From: Thiohalocapsa sp.
GTDB lineage: Bacteria; Pseudomonadota; Gammaproteobacteria; Chromatiales; Chromatiaceae
Direction of reading: 5' to 3'
Length of the DNA: 34,984 nucleotides
NCBI RefSeq assembly: GCF_022340605.1
Contig: NZ_JAJDNQ010000059.1
Coordinates: forward strand, 1-34,984
Shown here piece after piece: positions 1-8,954 of the stretch. A program made the translations under genes and the position numbers. The notes below the pieces were generated by a model. That model saw only the letters and a list, made by a program, of their open reading frames with translations. It was not told the origin of the DNA and made no database searches. Each line of letters begins with the position of its first letter. The stretch's first letter is position 1.

Positions 1-14
1 CCCCCTGTGTCAGG

Positions 15-683
15 CTAGTTGTCGTCTCCTCTGGCAAATGTCTCGCGTTCGTAGAACCCATTGTCAAAGAAGAATCGATATCGTTCGAAGATCATTTTCT
101 CAAGTTCTGCGTCATAATACTTCGTATAATGATCGTGTTGAGTTGCGTTCAGATGCTCCAGTTCGGGGCACTGAAAACCATACCGCCGGCAAACACTTCG
201 CAAGTCGTCCTCCAGGCGCTCGAAGCGAATTACCTCCAGATTATCCGGAGTTGACCCCGTAATGGAAAAATAATTCTGAGGTGATATCGGTGGCAGAGAC
301 CTCCAGTATTCTTTCAGCGATAGTCTGCTCGCCAATTCGAAATTCTTGCGACCTTTGTTATCCTCATAGGTCGCTCTCTGAAAAAAGTACGTGGAGACAG
401 CCAGATCGTAGGGGTTCCTGCTGCATATGAATATCGCCCTTGGCTCGGCCGTTCCGAATTCGGAGGCAGAGAAGGTTTCTAGACTTTCTCGCAAGTCCAT
501 GTGTGCATTTCCCAGCTCCAAATCAACATCCACGTCCATTAGATCCGCCACTTCTGTTAACTGCCCTTTTGAAACATAACCTTTGGTGCGCTCGCCTTTC
601 CAGCAACCTAGAAAATACCTGGTTAAGGTCTTGCCTGCGGCCTTAGGGAAGTGAATAAATATGTAGTCTCTTGTGTATAACAT
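15..683 (-). CDS. P-loop sulfotransferase family protein
   Basis: Encodes a 222-residue protein that looks like a sulfotransferase, an enzyme family that moves sulfate from PAPS to a carbohydrate or other acceptor; the acceptor cannot be told. The N-terminus has a PAPS 5'-phosphosulfate-loop-like motif, IHFPKAAGKT, at about residues 9-18. A second motif, FICSRNPYDLAVSTYF, matches the 3'-phosphate-binding strand-helix of Sulfotransfer_2-type proteins. I chose the ATG at 683 because GGAG lies six bases upstream; a better-looking AGGAGG sits only one base before the next upstream ATG (695), which is too close. Base composition is clearly more AT-rich than the neighbouring genes, which suggests horizontal acquisition. 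It stands alone, with no sugar-biosynthesis partner visible, though the window cuts off what lies beyond its 3' end. The family assignment is good; the substrate is unknown. Confidence 0.75.
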   Translation of the reverse strand: MLYTRDYIFIHFPKAAGKTLTRYFLGCWKGERTKGYVSKGQLTEVADLMDVDVDLELGNAHMDLRESLETFSASEFGTAEPRAIFICSRNPYDLAVSTYFFQRATYEDNKGRKNFELASRLSLKEYWRSLPPISPQNYFSITGSTPDNLEVIRFERLEDDLRSVCRRYGFQCPELEHLNATQHDHYTKYYDAELEKMIFERYRFFFDNGFYERETFARGDDN

Positions 684-1196
684 TGCTTGCTCCATGCCTC
701 CTGGTTGCAAAGACGACTCGGCCAATCTGCGGCGTCGCTAGGAGATCGTTTGGGCTGGGAAGAAGCGGCGGGAAGAAACGGGGACAGACCAGCATGGCGC
801 TAACGTAAGGGCGGTCTCAGGTAAATCGGCGAGTTAGCATCCTCCGGCGTCACGGCGTCCGAAGACTCCTGGACCCGGCGGGCGCGGAATCAAGCCGGAG
901 CGCCCTTCGCAAGGGCGCTTCGATATCGGGGAAGACGTCGTAAGCCTCTGATCCACAAAGGCAAGTCGTTTAAGTTAGCGCCATTCGGGACGGACCATGT
1001 TTTCCGGCGTTCTAGCGCAAACTGGCGTAAAGAGGCTCGGGCCGCCGAAATCGAGCGCATCGTAAGTCGGTTTAGCGATAGCGTAACCCAACACTCCACG
1101 GCTCACGGACGCTCATCGTCGGGTTACGCTGCGCTAACCCGACCTACACCGAATACTTGCCTGCAGATTGCAAGCGATCGACTGCTCTTTTCAGGT
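684..1196. other. Non-coding gap with repeat remnants
   Basis: No convincing gene is seen. The stretch holds a string like those found beside REP elements (ACGGGGACAGACC, about 778-790), two related GTTAGCGCC/GGCGCTAAC-like segments, and the inverted repeat pair described at 1062-1148. The minus-strand ORF at 890-1099 has no recognisable domain and runs through the repeats, so it is treated as spurious. Confidence 0.5.
1062..1148. repeat. Dispersed palindromic repeat pair (GTCGGGTTAGCG family)
   Basis: Two facing copies of a palindromic element: 1062-1092 is a degenerate copy reading towards the right and 1117-1148 reads the other way. Each copy is itself near-palindromic (TCGGGTTA...TAACCCGA). 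Related copies are at 11066-11096 and 24991-25026. All lie between genes, as expected of a small non-coding dispersed repeat. Confidence 0.7.
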
Positions 1197-2888
1197 TTAA
1201 TTGCCACCAGCCGCGGCGTCGGCCTCCGCCCCCGGCCGGATCAACGACGGCTCATAGCCTTCCGGCGCCGCATAGCCCAGCAAGTTCAGGACGGTGGCGG
1301 CGATGTTGCCCAGCCCGGGCCGGGCCAGATCCCGCCGCACCGCGTAGCCCCGCGGGTGCCGCCCGTCGCTGATGACGAAGGGCACCAGGTTCAGGGTGTG
1401 GCTGGTCTTGGCGATGAGCCGGCCCTCGGCGTCGCGCTTGAACGCCGAGGTCTTGGAGCTCCATTGCAGCATCTCTTCCGCATTGCCGTGGTCGGCCGTG
1501 ATTACGAGCACGCCGTCGCAGGCGTCGACAGCCTGGTCGATGCGCGTCACGGCGGCGTCGACGGCCTCGACGGCCTTCACGGCGGCCTCCAGGTTGCCCG
1601 TGTGCCCCACCATATCGCCGTTGGCAAAGTTCACGACGATCAACCGGTGGTCGCCGGAGCGGATCGCATCGACAACCGCGTCCGCCACCGCGGCGGCCTG
1701 CATCTCAGGGTGCTCGGCGGGATCGAGGCCGCCTGAGCTGACCTCTTTCACCGTCGCATGCGAGAAGGGCTTGGTGCGCATGCCGAATAGATAGTACGTG
1801 ACGTGCCCGAACTTGGAGCTCTCGGCGACGTGGAAGGTCGGCACGCCGGCGGCGCTCAGCAGCTCGATGACCGTGTTCTCGATGGCTGGCGGCACCAGCA
1901 GGCAGTGCTTGGGCAGCTTCATGTCGCCGTCGTACTGGAGCATGCCGACGAAGAGCACGTCCGGCCGGCGACCGCGCTCGAAGAAGTCGAAGTCGTCGTA
2001 CTCGAACGCCGACGACAGCTCAATGGCGCGGTCACCCCGGAAGTTGAACAGCAAGACGGCATCGCCGTCCTCGATGGTGCCGACGGGCTCGTCGTCGCCA
2101 TCGACAACGACGAAGGCCGGGATGTCTTGATCCGACGACACCCCATCCGCGTAGGACGCCTCCACCGCCTCGCGCGCGCTGCCGACGTGCCGCGCCTCAC
2201 CGAGCACGTGCGCCTTCCAGCCGGCCTGCACCACGTCCGGACGCTCCCAGTAGCGGTCCATGGTGGTGCGCATGCGCCCCCCGCCGGAGGCGATGCGGTA
2301 GTCCCGGTCGGACTTGGTGGAGATCTCCGCCAGCAGGGTATTCAGCTTGTCCAGGTAGCGCAGCGCCGAGTGCGGCTCCACGTCACGGCCGTCCAACAGC
2401 GGGTGGACCCGCACCCGGGCGATGCCGGTGGCGTCCGCCTCGCGCAGCAGCGCGAACAGGTGGTCGATGTGCGAGTGCACATTGCCGTCCGACAGGAGCC
2501 CGATCAGGTGCAGCGTGCCGGCATCCGCGCCGGTACAGCGCGCCACCAGCTGTTGCCAGGTCTCGCCCGTGAACAGCGAGCCGTCCGCGATGGCACGCTG
2601 CACCAGCGAGGCGCCCTGCGGCAGCACCCGCCCGGCGCCCATGATGGTGTGCCCCACCTCGGAGTTGCCCATGTCCTTGTCGGTGGGCAGACCCACTGCG
2701 GTGCCGTGCGCGGCGAGCTGCAGCGACGCGTGCTCACGCCACAGCCGCCGCAGCGTCGGGATGTCCGCGCTGGAGACGGCGTTACCGTCGTTCGGCGGGG
2801 CGAGACCGATGCCGTCCATGATGACGAGTACAACAGGGCCGGCGGGCGGGTGGTAACTCTCGTGCCAGGGGCCGAGCTGCATGGTCAT
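1197..2888 (-). CDS. gpmI: 2,3-bisphosphoglycerate-independent phosphoglycerate mutase
   Basis: Interconverts 3- and 2-phosphoglycerate in the cytosol using a metal-dependent phosphoserine intermediate (alkaline phosphatase superfamily). Motifs seen are VLVIMDGIG with metal-binding Asp25, DMGNSEVGH with the nucleophile Ser76, LLSDGNVHSH, GRDVEPHSAL, and the late metal-binding ADHGNAEE. The open frame extends upstream to 3101, but that part crosses a 10-bp tandem repeat and looks non-coding. ATG at 2888 with GGAG about ten bases ahead gives 563 residues; ATG at 2882 is an alternative. This is longer than the roughly 510-residue form of E. coli or Bacillus and closer to the plant-type branch of the family, and the start of the domain (PAGPVVLVIMDG, MGNSEVGHTIMGAGR) fits that. 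It stands alone, with a small unknown gene upstream. Confidence 0.93.
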   Translation of the reverse strand: MTMQLGPWHESYHPPAGPVVLVIMDGIGLAPPNDGNAVSSADIPTLRRLWREHASLQLAAHGTAVGLPTDKDMGNSEVGHTIMGAGRVLPQGASLVQRAIADGSLFTGETWQQLVARCTGADAGTLHLIGLLSDGNVHSHIDHLFALLREADATGIARVRVHPLLDGRDVEPHSALRYLDKLNTLLAEISTKSDRDYRIASGGGRMRTTMDRYWERPDVVQAGWKAHVLGEARHVGSAREAVEASYADGVSSDQDIPAFVVVDGDDEPVGTIEDGDAVLLFNFRGDRAIELSSAFEYDDFDFFERGRRPDVLFVGMLQYDGDMKLPKHCLLVPPAIENTVIELLSAAGVPTFHVAESSKFGHVTYYLFGMRTKPFSHATVKEVSSGGLDPAEHPEMQAAAVADAVVDAIRSGDHRLIVVNFANGDMVGHTGNLEAAVKAVEAVDAAVTRIDQAVDACDGVLVITADHGNAEEMLQWSSKTSAFKRDAEGRLIAKTSHTLNLVPFVISDGRHPRGYAVRRDLARPGLGNIAATVLNLLGYAAPEGYEPSLIRPGAEADAAAGGN

Positions 2889-3050
2889 CGGGGTGCGTCT
2901 CCAGGTTTGTGAAGTGATGCTCGCCGCCATTTTATCGTCGTGGGCCCCGGGGAGCGCCAGCGGATGCGCCGACGGCTCGAGCAACGCCGCGGGCACCGCG
3001 AGGGACACCGAGTCGCAGTAGGTTAGGTGAGACCGGGCACGAGCAGATCC

Positions 3051-3100
3051 CAGGGGGACACGGGACGACACGGGACGACACGGGACGACACAGGACGACA
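3051..3100. repeat. 10-bp tandem repeat upstream of gpmI
   Basis: Four consecutive copies of CGGGACGACA (3061-3100, the last as CAGGACGACA), preceded by a degenerate copy at 3051-3060 and trailing into weaker copies towards 3130. The period is not a multiple of three, which argues against coding. Confidence 0.85.
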
Positions 3101-3218
3101 CAGGGGCGAAACGGGGCGACCTGGGACGCGGACGACGCCCGACAGGAAACGGCCGGCGGGAAGTGCCCTGCCGGTAAGCGAATGCCGGCAGTGCTCACCC
3201 AGTGCTCTTACACAGTAC

Positions 3219-3554
3219 TCACCAGGGCCGGTAGGTGAGGCCCGGGATGCTGTGCTCGTCGAACGTGGCCGGCAGCGAGCGCACCAGAGCTTCCAACTCT
3301 GCACGGCTCACGTAGCGGCCGTAGGAGGCCTTGGCAGCGTCGATGGGGACCTCGACGTAATAGCGGTTGTGCTGGGGTTCCGGCAGCACTTGAAGCGTCG
3401 TGTCCTCTGCATCGAGGATGCCGAGATAATCGTCCTCTGATTGCAGGCGGTCGAGCATCTGCTCGCAAATGGCCTTTGCGCTCATGGCAACGGCGCTGGT
3501 GGACGACACGCATTCGCCGGAGCGATTGATCAGGTAGAAGACGCGAAATTGCAT
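3219..3554 (-). CDS. Small protein of unknown function
   Basis: A 111-residue soluble protein that I do not recognise. It starts MQFRVFYLINRSGECV and ends SIPGLTYRPW; no signal peptide, membrane segment or metal motif is visible. Its N-terminal half has a mixed strand/helix pattern, with an acidic stretch QSEDDYLGILDAED near residues 38-51. ATG at 3554 is preferred over the longer start at 3596 because the extra 14 residues are arginine-rich and non-descript; the ribosome site is weak in both cases. Codon use is like the neighbouring housekeeping genes, so it is probably a resident chromosomal gene. It lies upstream of gpmI on the same strand, separated by about 330 bases with tandem repeats, so operon membership is unlikely. 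Confidence 0.6.
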   Translation of the reverse strand: MQFRVFYLINRSGECVSSTSAVAMSAKAICEQMLDRLQSEDDYLGILDAEDTTLQVLPEPQHNRYYVEVPIDAAKASYGRYVSRAELEALVRSLPATFDEHSIPGLTYRPW

Positions 3555-3981
3555 GGCAATGACTCGACGCCGATGACTGCCTACCGCAACGCGCAACCGG
3601 AGACGACGCCGGGGCAGCCACCGAGGATGTCGATGTCCGACGATAAGCTCGGAAGCTTAGCATCATTTGACTTTCCGGGGAAAGCGTGGCGCTGACCGCC
3701 GCGGCGAGGCAGAGAGGCCCTGGAAGCGCCGACGAATGAGCCGTTCCCATCCGCGGCGCGATGCCCCACCATACTCTGCGGCCTAAGGGACTGAAAACAC
3801 AGGTGCTCGGAAGCCTGACGCTCGACCGGCACGCCGATCCTGACCGGCGCGAGCAAATCATCCGCGCCGTTCCAAGGTCGCGGCGCCATTCCGCCGCCCG
3901 GGCCCTTCGGGTAACCTGCCCCGCTCGTACCAGATCCAAAATGCATCGCGCGCAATGCGCGCCAAAGACCGGGAGCTCTCC
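3555..3981. other. Intergenic region between divergent genes
   Basis: It lies between the unknown minus-strand gene and the plus-strand symporter gene, so it should hold both promoters. I see no convincing gene and no clean promoter. ORFs here on both strands lack family features. GGGAG at 3971-3975 is the ribosome-binding site of the symporter gene. Confidence 0.5.
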
Positions 3982-5286
3982 ATGCGCCTGCTGAACCTGA
4001 AGCTGCACTGGCAGATCCTGATTGCCCTCGCGCTGGCCGTCGTCGTCGGCCTCATCGTGGGTGCCGACGGCAGCGTGCTGGGGCTGAACATCGACGCCGC
4101 GCTCGGCTTCATCGGCCAGCTCTTCCTGAATGCCCTGAAGATGCTGATCGTCCCGCTGATCGTGTCATCCATCATCGTTGGCGTGGCCGGCGTCGGTGAG
4201 TCCGACAATCTGGGCCGCCTCGGCGCCAAGACCATCGGCTACTACGCCCTGACCAGCACGCTCGCGATTCTCGTCGGGCTGCTGGTGGTCAACGTGATCC
4301 AGCCGGGGGTGGTGAACGGCTCACCGGAGGAGGTCTTCGGGCTGCACCGCAATGCGGCGAGCTTCGAGCAGGACATCGCCGGCAAAGGTGCCGGCGACAT
4401 CGTGGCCATCTTTCTGCGCATGATCCCCACCAACGTCGTGGCCGCTGCCAGCTCGGGACAGATGCTGGGTCTCATCTTCTTCAGCCTGCTCTATGGCTTC
4501 TTCCTGACCCGTATCCCCAATCAATACGCCGAGGCCCAGTACAACTTCTGGAACGGCATGCTCGAGATCATGATGCGCATTACCGACCTCGTCATGCGCT
4601 TCGCGCCCATCGGCGTCTTCGCACTGGTGGCCAAGACCGTCTCCGAGACCGGGCTCGCGGCCTTTGCGCCGCTGGCGGCCTTCTTCTTCACCGTGGTAGC
4701 GGCACTGGCGATCCACTTCTTCATCACCCTGCCGCTGTTGTTGAAGTTTCTGGCCCGGGTGAAGCCCATCCGCCATTACCGCGCCGTGAGCCCTGCGCTG
4801 CTGACGGCGTTCTCCACCGCCTCGTCGTCCGCCACGCTGCCGGTGACCATGGACTGCGTCGAGAAAAACGCCGGCGTCTCCAACAAGATCACCAGTTTCG
4901 TGCTGCCCCTGGGCGCCACCGTGAACATGGACGGCACGGCCTTGTACGAGTGCGTGGCCGTCATGTTCATCGCCCAGGCCTACGGCATCGAGATGTCGCT
5001 CACCACCCAGTTCACCGTGGTGCTGCTGGCGTTGCTGACATCCATTGGCGTCGCCGGTATCCCGGCGGCGAGCCTCGTGGCCATCTCCATCATCCTGACA
5101 GCGGTGGGACTGCCGCTGGAAGGCATCGGGCTGATCCTGGCCGTAGACCGGCTGCTGGACATGATGCGCACGGCCGTCAACGTCACCAGCGATTCCTGCG
5201 GTGCCGTGATTATTGCCAGGTCGGAAGGCGAGGAAGGCGTGCTCGCAGACGGGCTGCCAGAGCCGGAGTGGGCGCGGGCAGACTGA
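3982..5286 (+). CDS. Dicarboxylate/amino acid:cation symporter (DAACS family)
   Basis: A 434-residue inner-membrane transporter of the GltP/DctA family, which imports glutamate, aspartate or C4-dicarboxylates with Na+ or H+. Three family signatures are intact: the serine-rich re-entrant loop SSSATLP (about residues 281-287), NMDGT in TM7 (315-319), and the TM8 motif DRLLDMMRTAVNVTSD (389-404), which carries the substrate- and ion-contacting Asp and Asn. Several further hydrophobic helices precede them. Start chosen at ATG 3982 because GGGAG lies seven bases upstream; the frame opens at 3955. Two substitutions stand out: TSD where many homologues have TGD, and NSD-type spacing is otherwise normal. 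It is a single-gene unit on the opposite strand to everything around it; the palindrome at 5302-5369 just after the stop may serve as its terminator. Substrate specificity cannot be read from the sequence. Confidence 0.92.
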   Translation: MRLLNLKLHWQILIALALAVVVGLIVGADGSVLGLNIDAALGFIGQLFLNALKMLIVPLIVSSIIVGVAGVGESDNLGRLGAKTIGYYALTSTLAILVGLLVVNVIQPGVVNGSPEEVFGLHRNAASFEQDIAGKGAGDIVAIFLRMIPTNVVAAASSGQMLGLIFFSLLYGFFLTRIPNQYAEAQYNFWNGMLEIMMRITDLVMRFAPIGVFALVAKTVSETGLAAFAPLAAFFFTVVAALAIHFFITLPLLLKFLARVKPIRHYRAVSPALLTAFSTASSSATLPVTMDCVEKNAGVSNKITSFVLPLGATVNMDGTALYECVAVMFIAQAYGIEMSLTTQFTVVLLALLTSIGVAGIPAASLVAISIILTAVGLPLEGIGLILAVDRLLDMMRTAVNVTSDSCGAVIIARSEGEEGVLADGLPEPEWARAD

Positions 5287-5301
5287 GCGCAGGCAAGAGC
5301 G

Positions 5302-5369
5302 CCCGTGGGAGCAGCGTCTTCGCCGCGACGGCATGTCCACAGTCGCGCCGGAGACGGCGCTCCCACGGG
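5302..5369. repeat. Long imperfect palindrome (GTGGGAGC...GCTCCCAC)
   Basis: Outer arms CCCGTGGGAGC (5302-5312) and GCTCCCACGGG (5359-5369) are perfect complements, and pairing continues inward with a few mismatches to about 5328 and 5342. It lies between the convergent symporter and metZ genes, so its transcript would form a large hairpin that could stop transcription from both sides. No T-run follows. Confidence 0.7.
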
Positions 5370-5405
5370 CGGCGCGCCTACGGCGGCACCGTAAGCACGG
5401 CGCCG

Positions 5406-6647
5406 CTAACGCGCCAGCCCCCGCGCCAGGTCCGTCTGGATGTCCTCGACACACTCCAGGCCGACCGCGACGCGGATCAGGCCGTCGCCGATACCGGCGG
5501 CCGCCCGCGCGTCGGGACTGAGCCGCCCGTGAGTGGTGCTGGCGGGATGGGTGATGGTGGTCTTGGTGTCGCCGAGATTCGCGGTGATGGAGCACAGCCG
5601 GGTCGCATCGATGACCCGCCAGGCGGCTTCCTGCCCGCCGGCGACGGCGAAGGCCACTATACCGCCACCGGCGCGCTGCTGGGCGCCCTCGCCCACCAGG
5701 TGATGCTGCGGGTGCGCGGCCAGCCCGGGATAGTGCACGCGCTCCACCGCCGGATGGGCTTCCAGCCAGCGGGCCAGCGCCAGCGCTGCCCGCGAGTGGG
5801 CGAGCATGCGCAGCTCCAGCGTCTCCAGCCCCTTCAGGAACACCCAGGCGTTGAACGGGCTCATGGACGGACCCGCGGTGCGCACGACGCCAAAGACATC
5901 CTCGCCCACCCGCTTGGCATCGCCCACCACGGCGCCACCGACACAGCGTCCCTGCCCGTCCAGGTACTTGGTTGCGGAATGGATCACCAGGTCCGCGCCG
6001 AGGTCCAGCGGGCGCTGCAGCACCGGCGTGCAGAAGCAGTTGTCCACCGCCAGCAGACAGCCGCGGGCATGGGCCAGGTCGGCGAGCGGCGCGATGGCGG
6101 CCATCTCGGTCAGCGGGTTCGAGGGTGTCTCCAGGAACAGGAGCCGCGTCTGGGGTCGAATGGCCGCGGCCCAGGCGTCGAGGTCCGTGAGGTCCACGTA
6201 GCTGGTCTCGACGCCGAACCGCGCCAGATACTTGTCGAACAGCATGGTGGTGCTGCCGAACAGGCTCCGCGACGAAACGATGTGATCGCCGGCCCGGAGC
6301 AACCCCATGCAGGTGGCCAGGATCGCCGCCATGCCCGACGCCGTCGCAACACAGGCGGCACCGCCCTCCAGCGCCGCCAGGCGCTCCTCGAAGGCGCGCA
6401 CCGTGGGGTTGGTGAAGCGCGAGTAGATGTTGCCGGGCGCCTCGCCCGCGAAGCGCGCGGCGGCCTCGGCGGCACTCGCGAATACGAAACTGGAGGTGGT
6501 GAAGATGGGCTCGCAGTGCTCACCCTCGGCGGTACGCCGGTGACCCGTGCGCAGCGCGCGGGTCGCCAGGCCCCACCCGAGTTCGGGCGCGTCGTCGTCT
6601 TGCACGGTGTTCGCTATGGCTCCGGTTCCGTGCCGATGCCCGGCCAT
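5406..6647 (-). CDS. metZ: O-succinylhomoserine sulfhydrylase
   Basis: A 413-residue PLP enzyme of the Cys/Met metabolism family, predicted to make homocysteine directly from O-succinylhomoserine and sulfide in methionine synthesis. The PLP lysine lies in SATKYLDGQGR (Lys227), and the following CVGGAVVGD is typical of MetZ. Other family signatures are YSRFTNPTV near residue 75 and TPSNPLTE near 174. The position just downstream of purF (21 bases between purF stop and this start) is the same as in Pseudomonas, which supports metZ over the related cystathionine enzymes. The start is the first ATG of the frame; no strong ribosome site is visible, so a slightly later start is possible. It is the last gene of the long minus-strand block. 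Confidence 0.9.
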   Translation of the reverse strand: MAGHRHGTGAIANTVQDDDAPELGWGLATRALRTGHRRTAEGEHCEPIFTTSSFVFASAAEAAARFAGEAPGNIYSRFTNPTVRAFEERLAALEGGAACVATASGMAAILATCMGLLRAGDHIVSSRSLFGSTTMLFDKYLARFGVETSYVDLTDLDAWAAAIRPQTRLLFLETPSNPLTEMAAIAPLADLAHARGCLLAVDNCFCTPVLQRPLDLGADLVIHSATKYLDGQGRCVGGAVVGDAKRVGEDVFGVVRTAGPSMSPFNAWVFLKGLETLELRMLAHSRAALALARWLEAHPAVERVHYPGLAAHPQHHLVGEGAQQRAGGGIVAFAVAGGQEAAWRVIDATRLCSITANLGDTKTTITHPASTTHGRLSPDARAAAGIGDGLIRVAVGLECVEDIQTDLARGLAR

Positions 6648-6668
6648 GGACGGCCGGTGACCGGCGTA

Positions 6669-8180
6669 CTAGGCCGAATTGTGCAGATCCAGCACGGTCT
6701 CGTCCCGGCGCGACTGCTGCTTGGCACCATCGTTGCGCATACGCTCCAGGGTGGCGAGATAGTCCCCGGTCACATCGTTGGTGACATAGACGCCGTCGAA
6801 CACCGAGGTGTCGAAGCGGTCCACATGGCTCTTGCCCTTCTTCTGCACCGCCTCGATCAACTCCGCGAGGTCCTGGAAGACGAGGCGGTCGCAGCCGAGC
6901 TCCGCCTCGATCTGCGCCTCGGTGCGGTCGTGCGCGATGAGCTCGCTCGCCACCGGCATGTCGATGCCATAGACGTTCGGATAGCGCACCGGCGGCGCCG
7001 CGGAGGCGAAGTACACCCGCCTCGCGCCGGCATCCCGGGCCATCTGGATGATCTGCTGCGACGTGGTGCCGCGCACGATGCTGTCATCGACCAGCAGCAC
7101 GTTCTTCTTGCGGAACTCGAGGTCGATGGCGTTCAGCTTCTGGCGTACCGACTTCTTGCGCACTTGTTGCCCGGGCATGATGAAGGTGCGGCCGATGTAG
7201 CGGTTCTTGATGAAGCCCTCGGCGTAGGGGATACCGAGCTGATTGGCTAGTTGCAGCGCCGCGGTACGGCTGGTGTCCGGCACCGGGATGACCACGTCGA
7301 TGTCGTGGTCCGGCCAGACGCGCTTGATCTTGGCGGCGAGCTTCTTGCCCATACGCGAGCGCGCCTTGTGCACCGAGATGTTGTCGATGATCGAATCCGG
7401 CCGCGCGAAATAGACGAACTCGAAAATACACGGCGACAGCACCGGCTGCTGCGCGCACTGGCGCCGGTACAGGTTGCCGTGCACGTCGATGAGCACGCAT
7501 TCCCCGGGGGCGATGTCCGAGATCAGATCGAAGCCGTTGGTGTCCAGCGCGACGCTCTCGGAGGCGATCATGTACTCGGTGCCGCGGTCCGTCTCGCGCT
7601 TGCCGTAGACCACCGGCCGGATGCCATAGGGGTCACGGAAGCCGAACAGGCCGAAGCCCGGGATCATCGCCACCGCCGCATAGCCGCCGCTGCAGCGCCG
7701 GTGCACGCCCTCGACGGCGCGGAAGATATCCTCCTCGTCGATGCGCAGCCGGTCCTGGGCCTGCAGCTCGTGGGCGAAGACGTTGAGCAGAATCTCCGAG
7801 TCGGACTCGGTGTTGATGTGCCGGAGGTCCTGCACGAAGACCTCCTGCTTCAGCTCGTCGGCGTTGGTGAGGTTACCGTTGTGCGCCAGAACGATGCCGT
7901 AAGGAGAGTTGACGTAGAACGGCTGCGCCTCGGCGGAGCTGGACACGCCCGCGGTGGGATAACGCACGTGTCCAACGCCCATGGTGCCGTGCAACTGCAG
8001 CATGTGGCGGGTGCTGAAGACATCGCGGGTCAGGCCCGCGTCCTTGCGCATGTGCAGCTTGTCGCCGTCGCTGGTGACGATGCCAGCGGCGTCCTGCCCG
8101 CGGTGCTGAAGCACCAGCAGGGCGTCATACAGGAGCTGGTTGACCGGCTGCTTGGCGACGATGCCGACGATGCCGCACAT
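6669..8180 (-). CDS. purF: Amidophosphoribosyltransferase
   Basis: The first committed enzyme of purine synthesis, which moves the glutamine amide nitrogen onto PRPP to make phosphoribosylamine. The mature N-terminus would expose Cys2 (MCGIVGIV), the Ntn-hydrolase nucleophile of the glutaminase domain; RYPTAG and HNGNLTN complete that site. The C-terminal half is a phosphoribosyltransferase domain with the PRPP-binding motif [13 protein letters not shown] at residues 361-373. At 503 residues it matches the usual length for gammaproteobacteria. GAGGTG lies five bases before the ATG at 8180. cvpA is upstream after 193 bases and metZ is immediately downstream, the standard cvpA-purF arrangement. 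Confidence 0.97.
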   Translation of the reverse strand: MCGIVGIVAKQPVNQLLYDALLVLQHRGQDAAGIVTSDGDKLHMRKDAGLTRDVFSTRHMLQLHGTMGVGHVRYPTAGVSSSAEAQPFYVNSPYGIVLAHNGNLTNADELKQEVFVQDLRHINTESDSEILLNVFAHELQAQDRLRIDEEDIFRAVEGVHRRCSGGYAAVAMIPGFGLFGFRDPYGIRPVVYGKRETDRGTEYMIASESVALDTNGFDLISDIAPGECVLIDVHGNLYRRQCAQQPVLSPCIFEFVYFARPDSIIDNISVHKARSRMGKKLAAKIKRVWPDHDIDVVIPVPDTSRTAALQLANQLGIPYAEGFIKNRYIGRTFIMPGQQVRKKSVRQKLNAIDLEFRKKNVLLVDDSIVRGTTSQQIIQMARDAGARRVYFASAAPPVRYPNVYGIDMPVASELIAHDRTEAQIEAELGCDRLVFQDLAELIEAVQKKGKSHVDRFDTSVFDGVYVTNDVTGDYLATLERMRNDGAKQQSRRDETVLDLHNSA

Positions 8181-8373
8181 GATTCACCTCAGATACGCCC
8201 CTGGCCCGCTGCCCGTGCGGGCGCCGTCGGGGCAGGACCGGACGCACGGCCGAAGGGCGGCGCGGCGCGGTGTAAAACGCATAGCCTAGCCCAAAAGCGC
8301 CCGGACCGGGCCAACGGCGCCGGCGACGCGCCGGCGGCTGGAGCAGCGGGGACGCCGATCAGCCGGCGCGGCC

Positions 8374-8865
8374 CTAAATCGACTTGATCTTCTGCGTAAC
8401 CTCAGGGGGGATCAGGTCGAGCATCGCGTCCGCAAGCAGCTGAAACTTCGGCAGCAGCGTCGACTCCGACCACCACGCATCCTGCACCACCGGGGTCAGG
8501 GACGCCAGGAACACCAGCAGCGCCACCACCACCGCGCCGCGGCCGGCACCAAAGACCATGCCGAGCAGGCGGTCCGTGCCGGTGAGGCCGGTCTTGTCCA
8601 CGAGCACCGACAGCACCCAACCGATGATGGCGCCGACGATCAAGACCCCCACCACTATCATTACCACCGCGGCGCCCATGCGCAGCGATGGCGTGGAAAG
8701 CCAGGGCGTGAGTTGATCGGCCAGCGGCCGATAGAAGAACCAGGCGGCAAGCAATGCCGCGATCCACACACCGAGTGCCAGCACCTCGCGGACCAGACCG
8801 CGCGCGAGACCGATAATGGCCGACAACACGATAATGCCGATGATGATGAAGTCGACCCAGATCAT
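8374..8865 (-). CDS. cvpA: CvpA family inner-membrane protein
   Basis: A 163-residue integral membrane protein of the CvpA/colicin V production family, linked in enterobacteria to envelope homeostasis; its biochemical role is not settled. It opens with MIWVDFIIIGIIVLSAIIGL, then the family motif GLARGLVREVLALG, and has about four hydrophobic helices (about residues 5-22, 29-47, 64-86 and 100-122). The charged C-terminal tail ends PPEVTQKIKSI. It lies between dedD and purF, the canonical setting that gave the gene its name. No strong ribosome site is seen before the ATG at 8865. Confidence 0.92.
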   Translation of the reverse strand: MIWVDFIIIGIIVLSAIIGLARGLVREVLALGVWIAALLAAWFFYRPLADQLTPWLSTPSLRMGAAVVMIVVGVLIVGAIIGWVLSVLVDKTGLTGTDRLLGMVFGAGRGAVVVALLVFLASLTPVVQDAWWSESTLLPKFQLLADAMLDLIPPEVTQKIKSI

Positions 8866-8954
8866 GATCTTGCGAAATGCCTCAGCTCAGTTCACGGCCA
8901 CGCCCATGGGCGCCGGGATGCCCGCCCCCCAGGCGGCGCGGCGATGTTGGGCGA

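Noticed and set aside
890..1099. Minus-strand 69-codon frame
   Set aside because: Overlaps the palindromic repeat and has no recognisable family or good ribosome site.
2889..3101. 71-residue N-terminal extension of gpmI
   Set aside because: It is encoded by the 10-bp tandem repeat and adjoining low-complexity DNA and precedes the normal domain start; a good ribosome site lies before ATG 2888.
4950..7250. Long plus-strand open frame of 766 codons
   Set aside because: Antisense to metZ and purF and out of frame with the symporter; Arg/Gly/His-rich with no domain.
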